The notes: generated by a model from the sequence alone, not told the origin. A stretch of DNA of 64,000 nucleotides from an uncultured Pontibacter sp. (GCF_947499215.1 NZ_CANMNI010000002.1:1240001-1304000); one strand, 5' to 3'. Positions 16,113-24,439 are shown, numbered from the stretch's first letter. Numbers and translations are program-made.

Positions 16113-17504
16113 ATGAAACTTTACCGTGGTATAGCTTTTACGACAGCTTTCCTGTTCGTTCTATTAAACTCTCTCCTTGCGCAGCCCCATCTTAAAGGTC
16201 ATGTAGAAATTGAGATGAAGACTGGCCTGATCAACTGCAGCTTTAGCCTAAGCAATGTGCCCGCTCTGGAAAAGTATAGCATCCTGCTGAACAAAGGCAT
16301 GAATGTGAAATATTTTAAAGACAAAGCTGGCAAACTGATGGACTATGCGGGGCACCATGGTGGAAAAACTAATGGCGAGGCTATTGCTTATGCCCTTACA
16401 GATGCAGCTAACGATACTATGGCGTTACCTTCGGCTTTTAGTGTAGAGTATAAAGGCGCTTTTCCTGTATATGCCGACAACGACCTGAATGTTTTTGACT
16501 ACAAAGGCATCATCGCTTTTAACGGCCAAACCGTGCGGGCTACTGAGCAAACCAAATGGTATCCGGTTATTTATGACGCCGCCAACGACAGATTGCTGCA
16601 CGACTACACTTACGACCTGACTGTTAGTATAAAAGACGGGTCCTCGATTTTTATAAACGGCAGCGCTCCACAGAAAAAGCAGAAAGCACGTTTTACCTCA
16701 ACCAAAGCTTACCCCTTGCTGCTTTTTGCCGGCAACTATAACTTTCTGCGCAACGGCGGCGACTACATACTGAATGCTGACATCAGCCAGAAAACAGCAG
16801 AGAAAATCTTTAACAACATCGAATCGATAAAAGACGTGCTGGCCGCCAACCTGCAACTTGCGTTTACTGACAACATCTACTTGATAAGTCACAAGCCAGT
16901 GAACATGCGGCCTAAGGGTAGCAGTTGGGGATTTAACACCTACCCTAGCTTCGCTTTTACCGGGCTTAACTTTGAAGACCTGATCACAAAAGAAGATAAA
17001 TTTCCGGATCATATCTATAAGTACTATGGCCATGAGTTCGGTCACAACTACTTTGGCAACAATGTGTTGTCTGGTAAGCTAAGTTGGTTTTGGTTGGAGT
17101 CTTTTGCCGAGTACCTATCCTATAACGTAGCCGAAGATATAGTTGGGCAGGACTACCTGAAGCAAACTTTAATTAAACAGGCCAAGCAGTTAGAAGGCAA
17201 ATCGTTCACCCCCTTAAGTGAGGTAAAACAGCGCGAAGACATTGACAATACCTACCGCTATGTGTTGGCGCCTTTGATGTTAAAATGCTTCGAGGATGCA
17301 TTTGGACGCGAGAAAATGAACGGGGTAATAAAATCGTTGCTGCATGCCGCCAAAACCGAAACCTTAACGCTGGAACACTGGAAGCAGGCTGCACTGCAAC
17401 AAGGCATACCTGAAAAAGACTTCCGTGCTTTTGAGAAAGAGTTTGTGGAGAGCAAAGACTTCAAGCAAAATATCGTAGACGCGATCGTAAAGAAACACAG
17501 TTAA
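16113..17504 (+). CDS. Secreted M1-like (gluzincin) metallopeptidase
   Basis: 463 aa with a signal peptide (to about residue 23, LLNSLLAQ). The zinc motif HEFGH (HExxH) lies near residues 309-313, and WFWLESFAEYLSY supplies the downstream glutamate expected of M1-type gluzincins. An N-terminal beta-rich half (about 25-210) resembles the M1 N-domain in layout. The protein is shorter than classical aminopeptidase N (about 850 aa) and lacks an obvious GxMEN exopeptidase motif; the equivalent region reads WGFNTYPSFAF. Periplasmic or outer-membrane peptidase acting on peptides is likely. Largest intact gene of the island, with its own promoter candidate. Confidence 0.82.
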   Translation: MKLYRGIAFTTAFLFVLLNSLLAQPHLKGHVEIEMKTGLINCSFSLSNVPALEKYSILLNKGMNVKYFKDKAGKLMDYAGHHGGKTNGEAIAYALTDAANDTMALPSAFSVEYKGAFPVYADNDLNVFDYKGIIAFNGQTVRATEQTKWYPVIYDAANDRLLHDYTYDLTVSIKDGSSIFINGSAPQKKQKARFTSTKAYPLLLFAGNYNFLRNGGDYILNADISQKTAEKIFNNIESIKDVLAANLQLAFTDNIYLISHKPVNMRPKGSSWGFNTYPSFAFTGLNFEDLITKEDKFPDHIYKYYGHEFGHNYFGNNVLSGKLSWFWLESFAEYLSYNVAEDIVGQDYLKQTLIKQAKQLEGKSFTPLSEVKQREDIDNTYRYVLAPLMLKCFEDAFGREKMNGVIKSLLHAAKTETLTLEHWKQAALQQGIPEKDFRAFEKEFVESKDFKQNIVDAIVKKHS

Positions 17505-17563
17505 AAGGATAGTAGGTATATGCGCCGGAATTGCTCCATGACAACTTAGCTAGCCCCTGTTAT

Positions 17564-18019
17564 ATGATAGAGCTGAAAAGAACAGACTCTGATGATCCCG
17601 ATTTCGTGGCGCTTGTGAAGCTGCTAGATGCTGACCTCGCTATCAGGGATGGGGAAGAGCATGCCTTTTATGCGCAGTATAACAAAATCGCCAGCATAAA
17701 ACATGTGGTGCTGGCCTATGAAAACGGAAAGCCTTTGGGCTGTGGCGCTATAAAAGAGTTTGAACCGGGCACCATGGAAGTGAAGCGCATGTATGTTTCA
17801 CCGGAAGGCAGGAATAAAGGCATAGCAAGCCAGCTGTTATTAGAGTTGGAAAACTGGGCGCGGGAGCTTACCTATACCCGATGTATTTTAGAAACCGGCC
17901 TGAAACAGCCCGAAGCCATTGGCCTTTACAAAAAGAACGGTTACCGACAAATTCCGAACTATGGACAGTATGCCGGTGTAGAGAACAGTGTGTGCTTTGA
18001 GAAGGTGATAAATCTCTGA
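17564..18019 (+). CDS. GNAT-family N-acetyltransferase
   Basis: 151-aa cytoplasmic acetyltransferase that uses acetyl-CoA. The core is clear: MEVKRMYVSPEGRNKGIASQLLLELENWA (acetyl-CoA loop R-N-K-G-I-A), then CILETGLKQPEAIGLYKKNGYRQIPNYG. The frame is open from 17531, but the ATG at 17564 gives the N-terminus shared with the fragment at 15456, so it is chosen. Acceptor unknown. GNAT genes are common among integron cassettes, which fits the island context. Only 59 bp follow the upstream peptidase gene. Confidence 0.92.
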   Translation: MIELKRTDSDDPDFVALVKLLDADLAIRDGEEHAFYAQYNKIASIKHVVLAYENGKPLGCGAIKEFEPGTMEVKRMYVSPEGRNKGIASQLLLELENWARELTYTRCILETGLKQPEAIGLYKKNGYRQIPNYGQYAGVENSVCFEKVINL

Positions 18020-18058
18020 TGAGCTGTATCAATTGAAAATAAACTTACCTCAATCTTT

Positions 18059-18565
18059 ATGACAAAAAATCTACTATGTTTGCTGGTGTTTATGCTGGCA
18101 ACAATTCGGGTCGCGCAGGCACAGGCGGGTTACCCTGACTGGGACAAGAACTACCCTGCTATTGACTTTCAGCGAGTGCTTCAGTTTGAGCAGCGATATG
18201 CAGATAGCGTGGTGGCTGTGGATGGTGATATTGCCTACTATTTTAGAATGGACAAGTATCGTTTCTCAGCAACCTATTTGGGTCAAAAAAGGGCAATAGA
18301 CCCAAAGGTGATGCAGTCGATGAAAAGAGTATTTAAGATGGTTTCCGGGGATCCTGCCCTGTTGGAAAGCTTGATGGAAAACGAATACCTATTTCAAGTA
18401 GGAGAAACGCAGATTTGGGTCCCGGTACAGAGGCAGCTGGAAAAGCCACTGGCCAAGGAAGTAAAGAAAGGGAAGAGCGCCCTTATCTACTGTCTGTTTC
18501 TGAACGAACGGTCTAGCGGAGGTCTATACAACTCGCTTCTCATTTCGGAGTTTTTAAAGGAATAG
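18059..18565 (+). CDS. Secreted protein of unknown function
   Basis: 168 aa; signal peptide MTKNLLCLLVFMLATIRVAQAQA with cleavage near residue 21. The mature part has no motif I recognise (YPDWDKNYPAIDFQRVLQFEQRYADSV, a middle basic helix SMKRVFKMVSGDPALLESLMENE, and a strand-rich end). Last gene of the island; its stop is 50 bp from the convergent end of nuoC. The 3' spacer holds CAGACCGCCTAAAC, a decayed look-alike of the attC-like right end. Confidence 0.75.
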   Translation: MTKNLLCLLVFMLATIRVAQAQAGYPDWDKNYPAIDFQRVLQFEQRYADSVVAVDGDIAYYFRMDKYRFSATYLGQKRAIDPKVMQSMKRVFKMVSGDPALLESLMENEYLFQVGETQIWVPVQRQLEKPLAKEVKKGKSALIYCLFLNERSSGGLYNSLLISEFLKE

Positions 18566-18614
18566 TGGTTCTTGCTATAGCAGACCGCCTAAACAATTTA
18601 AACTAAGCTTTACC

Positions 18615-19214
18615 TTAAGCCTCCGGTTTCGCCCGCTTATCTGTGAAAGGTTCCTCTGGATCAATCAGGCGAACAGGTTCACCCCTAAAGCCGCTGTACT
18701 CGTTGTGGTTATCGTAAGGCACCTTGATGCCGTGGTAGTAGTCCTGCAGTTTGTAGTCTTTGCGTAGCGGGTGACCCTCCCAATCGGCGGAGCAGAGAAT
18801 GCGGCGCATGTCCGGATGGTCTTTGAAGAGAATGCCCACTAAGTCGAAGATCTCCCGCTCCTGCCAGTCGGCGGTGCGCCAGATGTGGCTCACAGTAGGC
18901 ACGGAAGGTATCGGCTCGCCGGCGTTGGTGTTGCGCGGCACCACAACCTTGAGCATAAGAGAGTGGTCGTAAGGGATAGAGTACAGGTTATACACCACTT
19001 CCACAGTGCCAGTCTCAGGCCCATTGTCTATACCTGTCACGCTGGAGAGAAAATCGAAATAGGTCAGCTCATTGTCGTGTAGCTCGAGGCATACCTCCGC
19101 CAGCCGCTCTGTATCAAGCACGAGGTATGGCTGCAGGTTATCGGTATGTTCCGATACGATCACCTCCGCTCCAAACTGCACTGCTATAAAGTCTCTTATC
19201 TCCTCGAAAAGCAT
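18615..19214 (-). CDS. nuoC: NADH-quinone oxidoreductase subunit C
   Basis: 30-kDa-type subunit of complex I peripheral arm. The family signature is clear at residues 113-155: WQEREIFDLVGILFKDHPDMRRIL followed by WEGHPLRKDY. 199 aa, normal for the unfused form. ATG at 19214. It follows nuoB by 69 bp; that spacer is made of TAATGA-type repeats. In the standard order nuoD should come next on the minus strand, but plus-strand island genes intervene. Confidence 0.96.
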   Translation of the reverse strand: MLFEEIRDFIAVQFGAEVIVSEHTDNLQPYLVLDTERLAEVCLELHDNELTYFDFLSSVTGIDNGPETGTVEVVYNLYSIPYDHSLMLKVVVPRNTNAGEPIPSVPTVSHIWRTADWQEREIFDLVGILFKDHPDMRRILCSADWEGHPLRKDYKLQDYYHGIKVPYDNHNEYSGFRGEPVRLIDPEEPFTDKRAKPEA

Positions 19215-19220
19215 AGCTTT

Positions 19221-19275
19221 TTAATTAGTAATGATTTATGACGAATGATTAATTAAAAAGTCAATGAGTGATGAT
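19221..19275. repeat. TAATGA-type low-complexity repeat
   Basis: The nuoB-nuoC spacer consists of TTAGTAATGATTTATGACGA-like units. The same kind of sequence fills the nuoA-nuoB spacer, the last 100 or so bases of nuoB, and part of the spacer at about 38950-38972. Confidence 0.5.
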
Positions 19276-19283
19276 TGGTGGCT

Positions 19284-19925
19284 TTAAGCAGTTGGGTTTT
19301 GCTGACTTTTTAGCTCAATTTCATCGTTTCCCTCTACCAAAGGATTCATTTCTAATTCCCCATTTGTCACTTTTGATTCATCATTATTCATTAATGATTC
19401 CTCATTATTCATTCTTCTCGCCATAATCTGCTGCACGGCTCTTGGGGCACGGATGGTTTCCTGACGGATAATCTCCTGCAGTTTCAAGAAGCCTCCGATA
19501 AGGGCCTCCGGTCTAGGCGGACAGCCGGGCACGTACACATCCACCGGTATGATGCGGTCTACTCCCTTTACCACGTGGTAGCCATGCTCCCAGTAGGGGC
19601 CGCCACAGTTGGAGCAGCTTCCCATCGAAATCACATAGCGCGGTTCCGGCATCTGCTCGTAAAGGCGGCGTACGCGGTCCGCCATCTTAAAGGTAACCGT
19701 ACCGGCCACGATCATCACATCCGACTGCCTAGGAGAAGCACGGGGTATAATGCCGAAGCGGTCGAGATCATAGCCGGAGGCATATGCCCCCATCATCTCG
19801 ATGGCGCAGCAAGCCAGACCAAAACCCATCGGGAACAGCGAGGTCAGTCGCGCCCAATTCAGCAGGTCATCCAGTTTGGTAATCACCACACCGCCTTCAC
19901 CCGTTTTGTCCTGTGGAATGTTCAA
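19284..19925 (-). CDS. nuoB: NADH-quinone oxidoreductase subunit B
   Basis: PSST-type subunit that carries cluster N2, the last iron-sulfur centre before quinone. Ligand cysteines are visible: [11 protein letters not shown] (Cys-Cys), [10 protein letters not shown] and VPGCPPRPE. Start is TTG at 19925 after an in-frame TAA; the next Met is residue 33, too far in. At 213 aa it is longer than usual (about 160-185). The extra tail (from about 170, with [20 protein letters not shown]) is encoded by a near-perfect 20-base direct repeat of the same TAATGA-type sequence found in both flanking spacers, so the tail appears to be captured repeat DNA. Confidence 0.95.
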   Translation of the reverse strand: MNIPQDKTGEGGVVITKLDDLLNWARLTSLFPMGFGLACCAIEMMGAYASGYDLDRFGIIPRASPRQSDVMIVAGTVTFKMADRVRRLYEQMPEPRYVISMGSCSNCGGPYWEHGYHVVKGVDRIIPVDVYVPGCPPRPEALIGGFLKLQEIIRQETIRAPRAVQQIMARRMNNEESLMNNDESKVTNGELEMNPLVEGNDEIELKSQQNPTA

Positions 19926-19985
19926 TGGTTAATGAGTAATGGTTAATGAATAGTGAGTAATGCTGATTACTCACATTCTAATGTT
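19926..19985. repeat. TAATGA-type low-complexity repeat
   Basis: Spacer between nuoA and nuoB made of GGTTAATGAGTAATGGTTAA-type units. It removes any in-frame ATG for nuoB, which starts with TTG. Confidence 0.5.
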
Positions 19986-19997
19986 AACTGATCACTG

Positions 19998-20492
19998 TTA
20001 AAGCTGTTTTCTGTTAACTGCTCTTCGTTCGTTCACGCGCTGGTATACATCCATCGGTATACGGGAGCGGCTTTGCGGCACGATCGGTTTTGGCTTTATC
20101 CAGTCGAGGTGGCCTTTGGCCCAAGCATAGGCTAAGCCCAGTGCCAGTACGCCAATGAAGATGAACATCTCGATAAGCGAGAACCAGCCCCATACCCCAT
20201 CTGTCGCCTCGATCAGGTCGCGGCGGCCGAAAACCGTTGCCCACGGAAACAGAAAAGCCAGCTCGACATCAAAAATGATGAAGATAAGCGCCACCACGTA
20301 GAAACGTGGGTTGAACTGCACCCATGAGTTGCCGATTGGCTCCTCGCCCGACTCGTAAGTCGTCAGCTTTTCCGCATTGGGCCTGCTCGGGCGAATCAGC
20401 TTAGCGGTTAGCAGGCCGATCACCACGAATATAGCTCCCCCGATCAGAAAGAGCAGGATGGTCCCGAAATCAGAAAGGTAGGTCTCCTTCAT
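19998..20492 (-). CDS. nuoA: NADH-quinone oxidoreductase subunit A
   Basis: Small membrane subunit of complex I, at the junction of peripheral and membrane arms. Three transmembrane segments (about 9-30, 66-86, 105-125) with the conserved loop [43 protein letters not shown]. 164 aa, slightly longer than usual (120-150) because of a charged C-terminal tail. ATG at 20492. First gene of nuoA-B-C, with a -7 box 21 bp upstream. Confidence 0.95.
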   Translation of the reverse strand: MKETYLSDFGTILLFLIGGAIFVVIGLLTAKLIRPSRPNAEKLTTYESGEEPIGNSWVQFNPRFYVVALIFIIFDVELAFLFPWATVFGRRDLIEATDGVWGWFSLIEMFIFIGVLALGLAYAWAKGHLDWIKPKPIVPQSRSRIPMDVYQRVNERRAVNRKQL

Positions 20493-20512
20493 AGCGCCGC
20501 AGCTGTTTTACA

Positions 20513-20520
20513 CAAATTTA
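20513..20520 (-). promoter_or_regulatory. Candidate -7 box TAAATTTG for nuoABC
   Basis: On the minus strand TAAATTTG matches TAnnTTTG, 21 bp before the nuoA ATG. No matching TTTG upstream. It predicts a leader of about 15 bases. Confidence 0.45.
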
Positions 20521-20531
20521 CGATAAAATTT

Positions 20532-20650
20532 TCACCCCACCCCGAGCCTCTCCTTTTTTCGAGGGTTCCTACCCCCAAAACAAAGGAGGGAGCTGATTTG
20601 GGAACGATTAACCCGCCCCTGCCCCCTCCAAGGAGTGGAGCTTTCGAGCA
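20532..20650. repeat. Dispersed C-rich/G-rich non-coding repeat
   Basis: Contains CACCCCACCCCGAGCCTCTC, then CAAAGGAGGGAGCTG, then CCGCCCCTGCCCCCTCCAAG. Related stretches are scattered in many Bacteroidota genomes in my memory, usually between genes. Only one copy is in this window. It forms a possible hairpin through the CCTCC/GGAGG pairs. Confidence 0.4.
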
Positions 20651-20758
20651 GCATCAACATTACGCAAATAACACTTGAAATCAGTTCTAAGGCTGAAAAC
20701 CTTTCGCTACACATACCTGTACCACATAAAGCACAATAGCCTTTAACGAAACACACCT

Positions 20759-22177
20759 ATGCTTACCGGACGCGTCAATGCACCAGATATAAACACGCCC
20801 TATGGCTGGCTCAATTCAGAGCGGGCTTTGTCCATAAAAGAGCTCCGAGGCAAGATCGTGCTGCTCGACTTCTGGACGCTAGGCTGTATTAACTGCCAAC
20901 ACATTGTGCCGGACCTGAAGCGGCTCGAAGAGGAGTATGCCGATGTGCTGGTTGTGATTGGGGTGCACTCTGCCAAGTTCGATGCTGAGAAGCAGAGCGA
21001 AACCATCCGGCAGGCCATGCAGAAGTTCGGTATAGAGCATCCTGTTGTTAACGACGCAGACCTTGTCATCTGGAACCAGTATGGGGTGCGCGCTTGGCCT
21101 ACCACCGTGCTCATAGACCCAAATGGCAAAGTAGTGGGGCAGCATGCCGGCGAAGGCGTGTATGATACGGTAAGGCCCTATGTTCAACGCATGAAAGAGG
21201 AGTTTAAAGACGAACTCAACTACCAGCCGATTCCATTTCATGTGGAACAACTGGAGAAGGGTGCGCTATACTTTCCTTCCAAACTCATCAATGACAGCGA
21301 AGGTAATCTATACCTGTCGGACAGTGGGCATAACCGTATCCTCAAGCTAAACCAAGAGGGGCAGGTGCTGGAGGTGATCGGCAGCGGGGAAAGGGGCTTC
21401 CAGAACGGGGGCTATGCAGACTCGGAGTTTAACGAGCCGCACGGACTGGCTTTGCATGGTGATACACTTTATGTGGCCGATGCCAAGAACAACGCCATCC
21501 GCAAAGTAGATCTGCAGCATCGGATGGTCAGCACAGCGGCGGGCACCGGTGAGTTGGAGTACTACTTTCACGATGACAAAACCGGAGAGGCGGTGAATCC
21601 GAACAGTCCTTGGGACTTGCTCATACATGGTGGTAGCATGTTTATAGCCAGTGCCGGAAATCACCAGATTCTGCGCATGGACTTGGAGTCGGGTAAGGTA
21701 TACCGCTTTGCCGGCAGCGGACGCGAGGCACTGACCGACGGACCTCTGGATGATGCCGCATTTAACCAGCCCAGCGGACTTGCCATCAGGGGCGACGTGC
21801 TCTACGTGGCCGACGCGGAGGCCAGCGCCATCCGTACTGTTAACCTCAAAACTGGTATGGTGCTCACCCCACTCGGCCGTGGCTTATTCGATTTTGGGGA
21901 TGTGGACGGGCACGTGGACGACGCCCTGCTACAGCACTGTGTTGGCCTCGAGATCATTGATAAAGACGTGTACATTGCCGATACCTACAACAATAAGGTG
22001 AAAGTGCTTGATATGGAGCGGCACCGGGTACGCACGCTTGCTGATGGGTTGCATGAACCAAACGACGTGCTTTTTATAAACGGCCAGCTTTGGGTGACGA
22101 GCACTAACAGTCATCAGCTTTTTAAAGTAAACCTGCACTCAGGGGAAAAGGAAGAAGTGAAAGTGAGGGAAGTTTAG
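20759..22177 (+). CDS. Thioredoxin-like plus NHL-repeat protein (NHLRC2-like)
   Basis: 472 aa. The N-terminal third (1-160) is a thioredoxin fold with the redox pair Cys43-Cys46 in DFWTLGCINCQH and the cis-proline region AWPTTVLIDPNG. The rest is an NHL beta-propeller with repeated blades such as LYLSDSGHNRILKL, LYVADAKNNAIRKV, LYVADAEASAIRTV and VYIADTYNNKVKVL. This architecture matches animal NHLRC2 and its bacterial relatives; the function is not settled. No signal peptide, so probably cytoplasmic. Single gene with an AGAGTTTA-type repeat after its stop. Confidence 0.9.
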   Translation: MLTGRVNAPDINTPYGWLNSERALSIKELRGKIVLLDFWTLGCINCQHIVPDLKRLEEEYADVLVVIGVHSAKFDAEKQSETIRQAMQKFGIEHPVVNDADLVIWNQYGVRAWPTTVLIDPNGKVVGQHAGEGVYDTVRPYVQRMKEEFKDELNYQPIPFHVEQLEKGALYFPSKLINDSEGNLYLSDSGHNRILKLNQEGQVLEVIGSGERGFQNGGYADSEFNEPHGLALHGDTLYVADAKNNAIRKVDLQHRMVSTAAGTGELEYYFHDDKTGEAVNPNSPWDLLIHGGSMFIASAGNHQILRMDLESGKVYRFAGSGREALTDGPLDDAAFNQPSGLAIRGDVLYVADAEASAIRTVNLKTGMVLTPLGRGLFDFGDVDGHVDDALLQHCVGLEIIDKDVYIADTYNNKVKVLDMERHRVRTLADGLHEPNDVLFINGQLWVTSTNSHQLFKVNLHSGEKEEVKVREV

Positions 22178-22215
22178 GAGCCTGAGAGTTTAGGATTTTG
22201 AGAGTTAGGAAGTTG
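22178..22215. repeat. AGAGTTTA-type micro-repeat
   Basis: GAGAGTTTAGGATTTTGAGAG-like units directly after the stop of the NHL protein gene; related to 12406-12436 and 28533-28557. Confidence 0.45.
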
Positions 22216-22272
22216 GAATGTAGCGACGTTACACGGTAACCGCAGTCCGTTCAAATCGGGCACAGATAATCG

Positions 22273-22899
22273 CTATACCTTGACAGGTACCTCGATGAGG
22301 TGGTTTCGGACCTTTTGGAAGAAGCGCAGCGTCACTTGGAAGATCGGACTCATGATAAAGGTATAGAAAAAGGTGGCAATGAAGATCGGTCCGCCAAGCA
22401 CGTAGCCTATACCGAGGATAACACATTCCACCATAATGCGGGTGCGGCTAACCGACAGCTTGATCCGTTCCGAAAGGGCCAGCATGAAACCATCGCGTGG
22501 GCCGGCGCCCACACCTCCCGCTATGTACAGCCCGCCCGCTATACCTGCTATAATCACCGCCACGGCCAAGTTTATGTAATCGAGTGGCGTGTTGGTGGCT
22601 GATGGCAGAACGTCTAGCCACAGGAACATATCCATAAATGGACCAACGAGCAGAGCGTTCAGGAAAGTGCCGACGTTGATATACTTGCGGTTGATAAACC
22701 ACGACACCCCCACAAAAAACAGACCGACAAGAGCGCTCCAAGTACCGATGGTAAAGCCCATGTGCTGAAACAAAGCGACATTAAGCACCTCCCAAGGGTG
22801 CAGACCAAGGTACTTCACCTTCACAGCGATGGCATTGGCAAAGCCAAACAGCAACAATCCGAGAAAGAAAAAACTATAGCTAACTACTTTTTCACGCAT
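22273..22899 (-). CDS. YczE/YitT-type integral membrane protein
   Basis: 208-aa polytopic protein with five predicted membrane helices. The YczE-like pattern is visible: LGLHPWEVLNVALFQHMGFTIGTWSALVGL near the N-terminus and GGVGAGPRDGFMLALSERI in the middle, followed by the TRIMVECVILGIGYVLGGP helix. The family has no firm general function, though members have been linked to regulation and transport. It has its own orientation between two plus-strand genes and is probably a single-gene transcript. Confidence 0.82.
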   Translation of the reverse strand: MREKVVSYSFFFLGLLLFGFANAIAVKVKYLGLHPWEVLNVALFQHMGFTIGTWSALVGLFFVGVSWFINRKYINVGTFLNALLVGPFMDMFLWLDVLPSATNTPLDYINLAVAVIIAGIAGGLYIAGGVGAGPRDGFMLALSERIKLSVSRTRIMVECVILGIGYVLGGPIFIATFFYTFIMSPIFQVTLRFFQKVRNHLIEVPVKV

Positions 22900-23155
22900 A
22901 ATCCGACTGCCCTTTTTAATAGGGGCTGGGTTAGAACAAATTCGGGCGCAAGAAAGTTAAAATTGGTTGATAATCATTTGGGTTAAAGTTAAAACTTAGG
23001 CATAGTGTTTGTAATACAGCGGTTGATACTTGTCTACATACATTAAGTCAGTCTAAGTTGGGAGTACAGATTTACCCTAATCAGAAAGATTGTAAAGTCG
23101 ATTTTACCGCATTGCCCAAAAAAAACTTATATTCAGCCATAAATTAATAACTAAG

Positions 23156-23821
23156 ATGATGAAAAAAGGACTACTACAGCTAAGTTTTGTAGCAACGTTT
23201 TATTTTATGTTGAGCTTTACTGCCTCTGCCCAAGTGGAAATGATCCAAGACTTTATGGGACGGCCCATTGAGATAAAACAATATGTTGATGTGAAAGGCT
23301 CGCCATATTTAACTGATGATTGGCAGGCGGGCTCGGTGAAACTCGATAATGGTAAGATATTCGAAGGCCTCCAGTTAAAATATGACCAAATAGAAGAAGA
23401 ATTGATGTTCCTCAACAAGGCGGAGGAGGCGCAACTTTTCGTAGATCCTATAGCAGAATTTACAATTATTGGAAGAACGTTCCGCAGAGGTTATACTCCA
23501 GCAGATGGTGCCACACCAAAGACTTTTTATCAAGTATTGGCTGATGGGGAGACGCAGCTGTTAAAGCGCACTAGCAAAAAAATATATGAAGAAGTGCCCT
23601 ATGGCACTGCAACGAAAATAAAGAATATCATAGAAAATGAGACTTATTATCTAGCCGATGCGGAAGGTAAGCTAACGAAAATCCGAAAAGATAAGAAAGC
23701 GATCACCAATGCCTTGAGTAACAAAAAGTCAGAGCTAGAAGACTATGTTAAGGCCAACCGCCTTGACCTCCGACAGGAAGGCGATATGGCAAAACTGGTG
23801 ACCTACTACAACTCGCTGTAG
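23156..23821 (+). CDS. Secreted protein of unknown function
   Basis: 221 aa; signal peptide MMKKGLLQLSFVATFYFMLSFTASAQ, cleavage near residue 26. The first two codons are both ATG (23156, 23159). The mature part is beta-rich at first (GSVKLDNGKIFEGLQLKYDQIEEELMFL), then a basic helical end (LSNKKSELEDYVKANRLDLRQEGDMAKLVTYYNSL). The layout is common among Bacteroidota periplasmic proteins, but I do not recognise a named family. Terminator hairpin starts 26 bp after the stop. Confidence 0.8.
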   Translation: MMKKGLLQLSFVATFYFMLSFTASAQVEMIQDFMGRPIEIKQYVDVKGSPYLTDDWQAGSVKLDNGKIFEGLQLKYDQIEEELMFLNKAEEAQLFVDPIAEFTIIGRTFRRGYTPADGATPKTFYQVLADGETQLLKRTSKKIYEEVPYGTATKIKNIIENETYYLADAEGKLTKIRKDKKAITNALSNKKSELEDYVKANRLDLRQEGDMAKLVTYYNSL

Positions 23822-23844
23822 CGATTCATAAACCTAGCACATTC

Positions 23845-24420
23845 TTAAGCAGCTGCCTGATTAACGGGTAGCTGCTTTTTTACTTGTAGGGCCTGCTGCA
23901 AATGCCGTTCTTGGTGCAGCACCACAAACTCCAGCGTTTCCCCGATCCGCAGTTTCAGCAGTTTAAAAAATTCGACAGGTATAGCCTTTTTGTTAAGGTT
24001 GGTGCCCTTGGCTTTGTCCAGCAATTGCAGCAGCTCGGTCTGGTGGTCGAGGAACTCCTCCATCGTCTGGCGACCCAACTGGCTGTTGTTGGGGTTCATG
24101 TGTTTTACAGTCTTACTCTTTTTGCCGTTGTCCGGGCGCACAATGCCCAGCGACTTTTTGCCGAGCCAGCTGTAGCTGATCGTTTGCAGGTAATTGCCGT
24201 CGGAGTTGTTGGCAATAGCTTTGGCTAATATCGGGTTGTAATAGCGGCTATACCTGTTTAGGTGCTCCAAACACTCTAGTATGCTCCAGCTGTCAGATGA
24301 AGGTTTGTAGTTGAGTTGGGGCAGGACCAGAGGCACAAACGAAGCGATAACCGTGTGCTTTTGGTTATGGGTAAGCTGGGAGAGATGTTCTAAAGTGTTC
24401 ATAGCGTTCATAGCGTTCAT
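23845..24420 (-). CDS. DinB-superfamily protein
   Basis: 191-aa four-helix-bundle protein of the DinB/YfiT type, often metal-dependent enzymes or bacillithiol transferases. Helix patterns include SWSILECLEHLNRYSRYYNPIL with the first conserved His (about 50-70) and LEFVVLHQERHLQQALQVKKQL with a further HQERH. The frame is open to 24453, but a TACCTTTG promoter box lies between the two positions, so the ATG at 24420 is chosen. The start region is a tandem ATGAACGCT repeat giving three in-frame ATG codons (24420, 24411, 24402). The family and the YtxJ gene elsewhere in the window fit a bacillithiol-using organism. Confidence 0.85.
   Translation of the reverse strand: MNAMNAMNTLEHLSQLTHNQKHTVIASFVPLVLPQLNYKPSSDSWSILECLEHLNRYSRYYNPILAKAIANNSDGNYLQTISYSWLGKKSLGIVRPDNGKKSKTVKHMNPNNSQLGRQTMEEFLDHQTELLQLLDKAKGTNLNKKAIPVEFFKLLKLRIGETLEFVVLHQERHLQQALQVKKQLPVNQAAA
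23847..23880. terminator. Terminator between convergent genes
   Basis: Stem AAGCAGCT/AGCTGCTT (23847-23854 with 23870-23877) with a T run on the plus strand. It serves the secreted-protein gene at 23156 and overlaps the last codons of the convergent DinB gene. Confidence 0.7.
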
Positions 24421-24439
24421 AGTTTTATTTTGTACGCAA

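Noticed and set aside
20532-20756. 74-codon minus-strand frame
   Set aside because: Made of the C-rich dispersed repeat and lacks protein-like composition.
22240-22270. Possible tRNA T-arm (GTTCAAATC)
   Set aside because: No acceptor, anticodon or D-arm pairing could be built around it.
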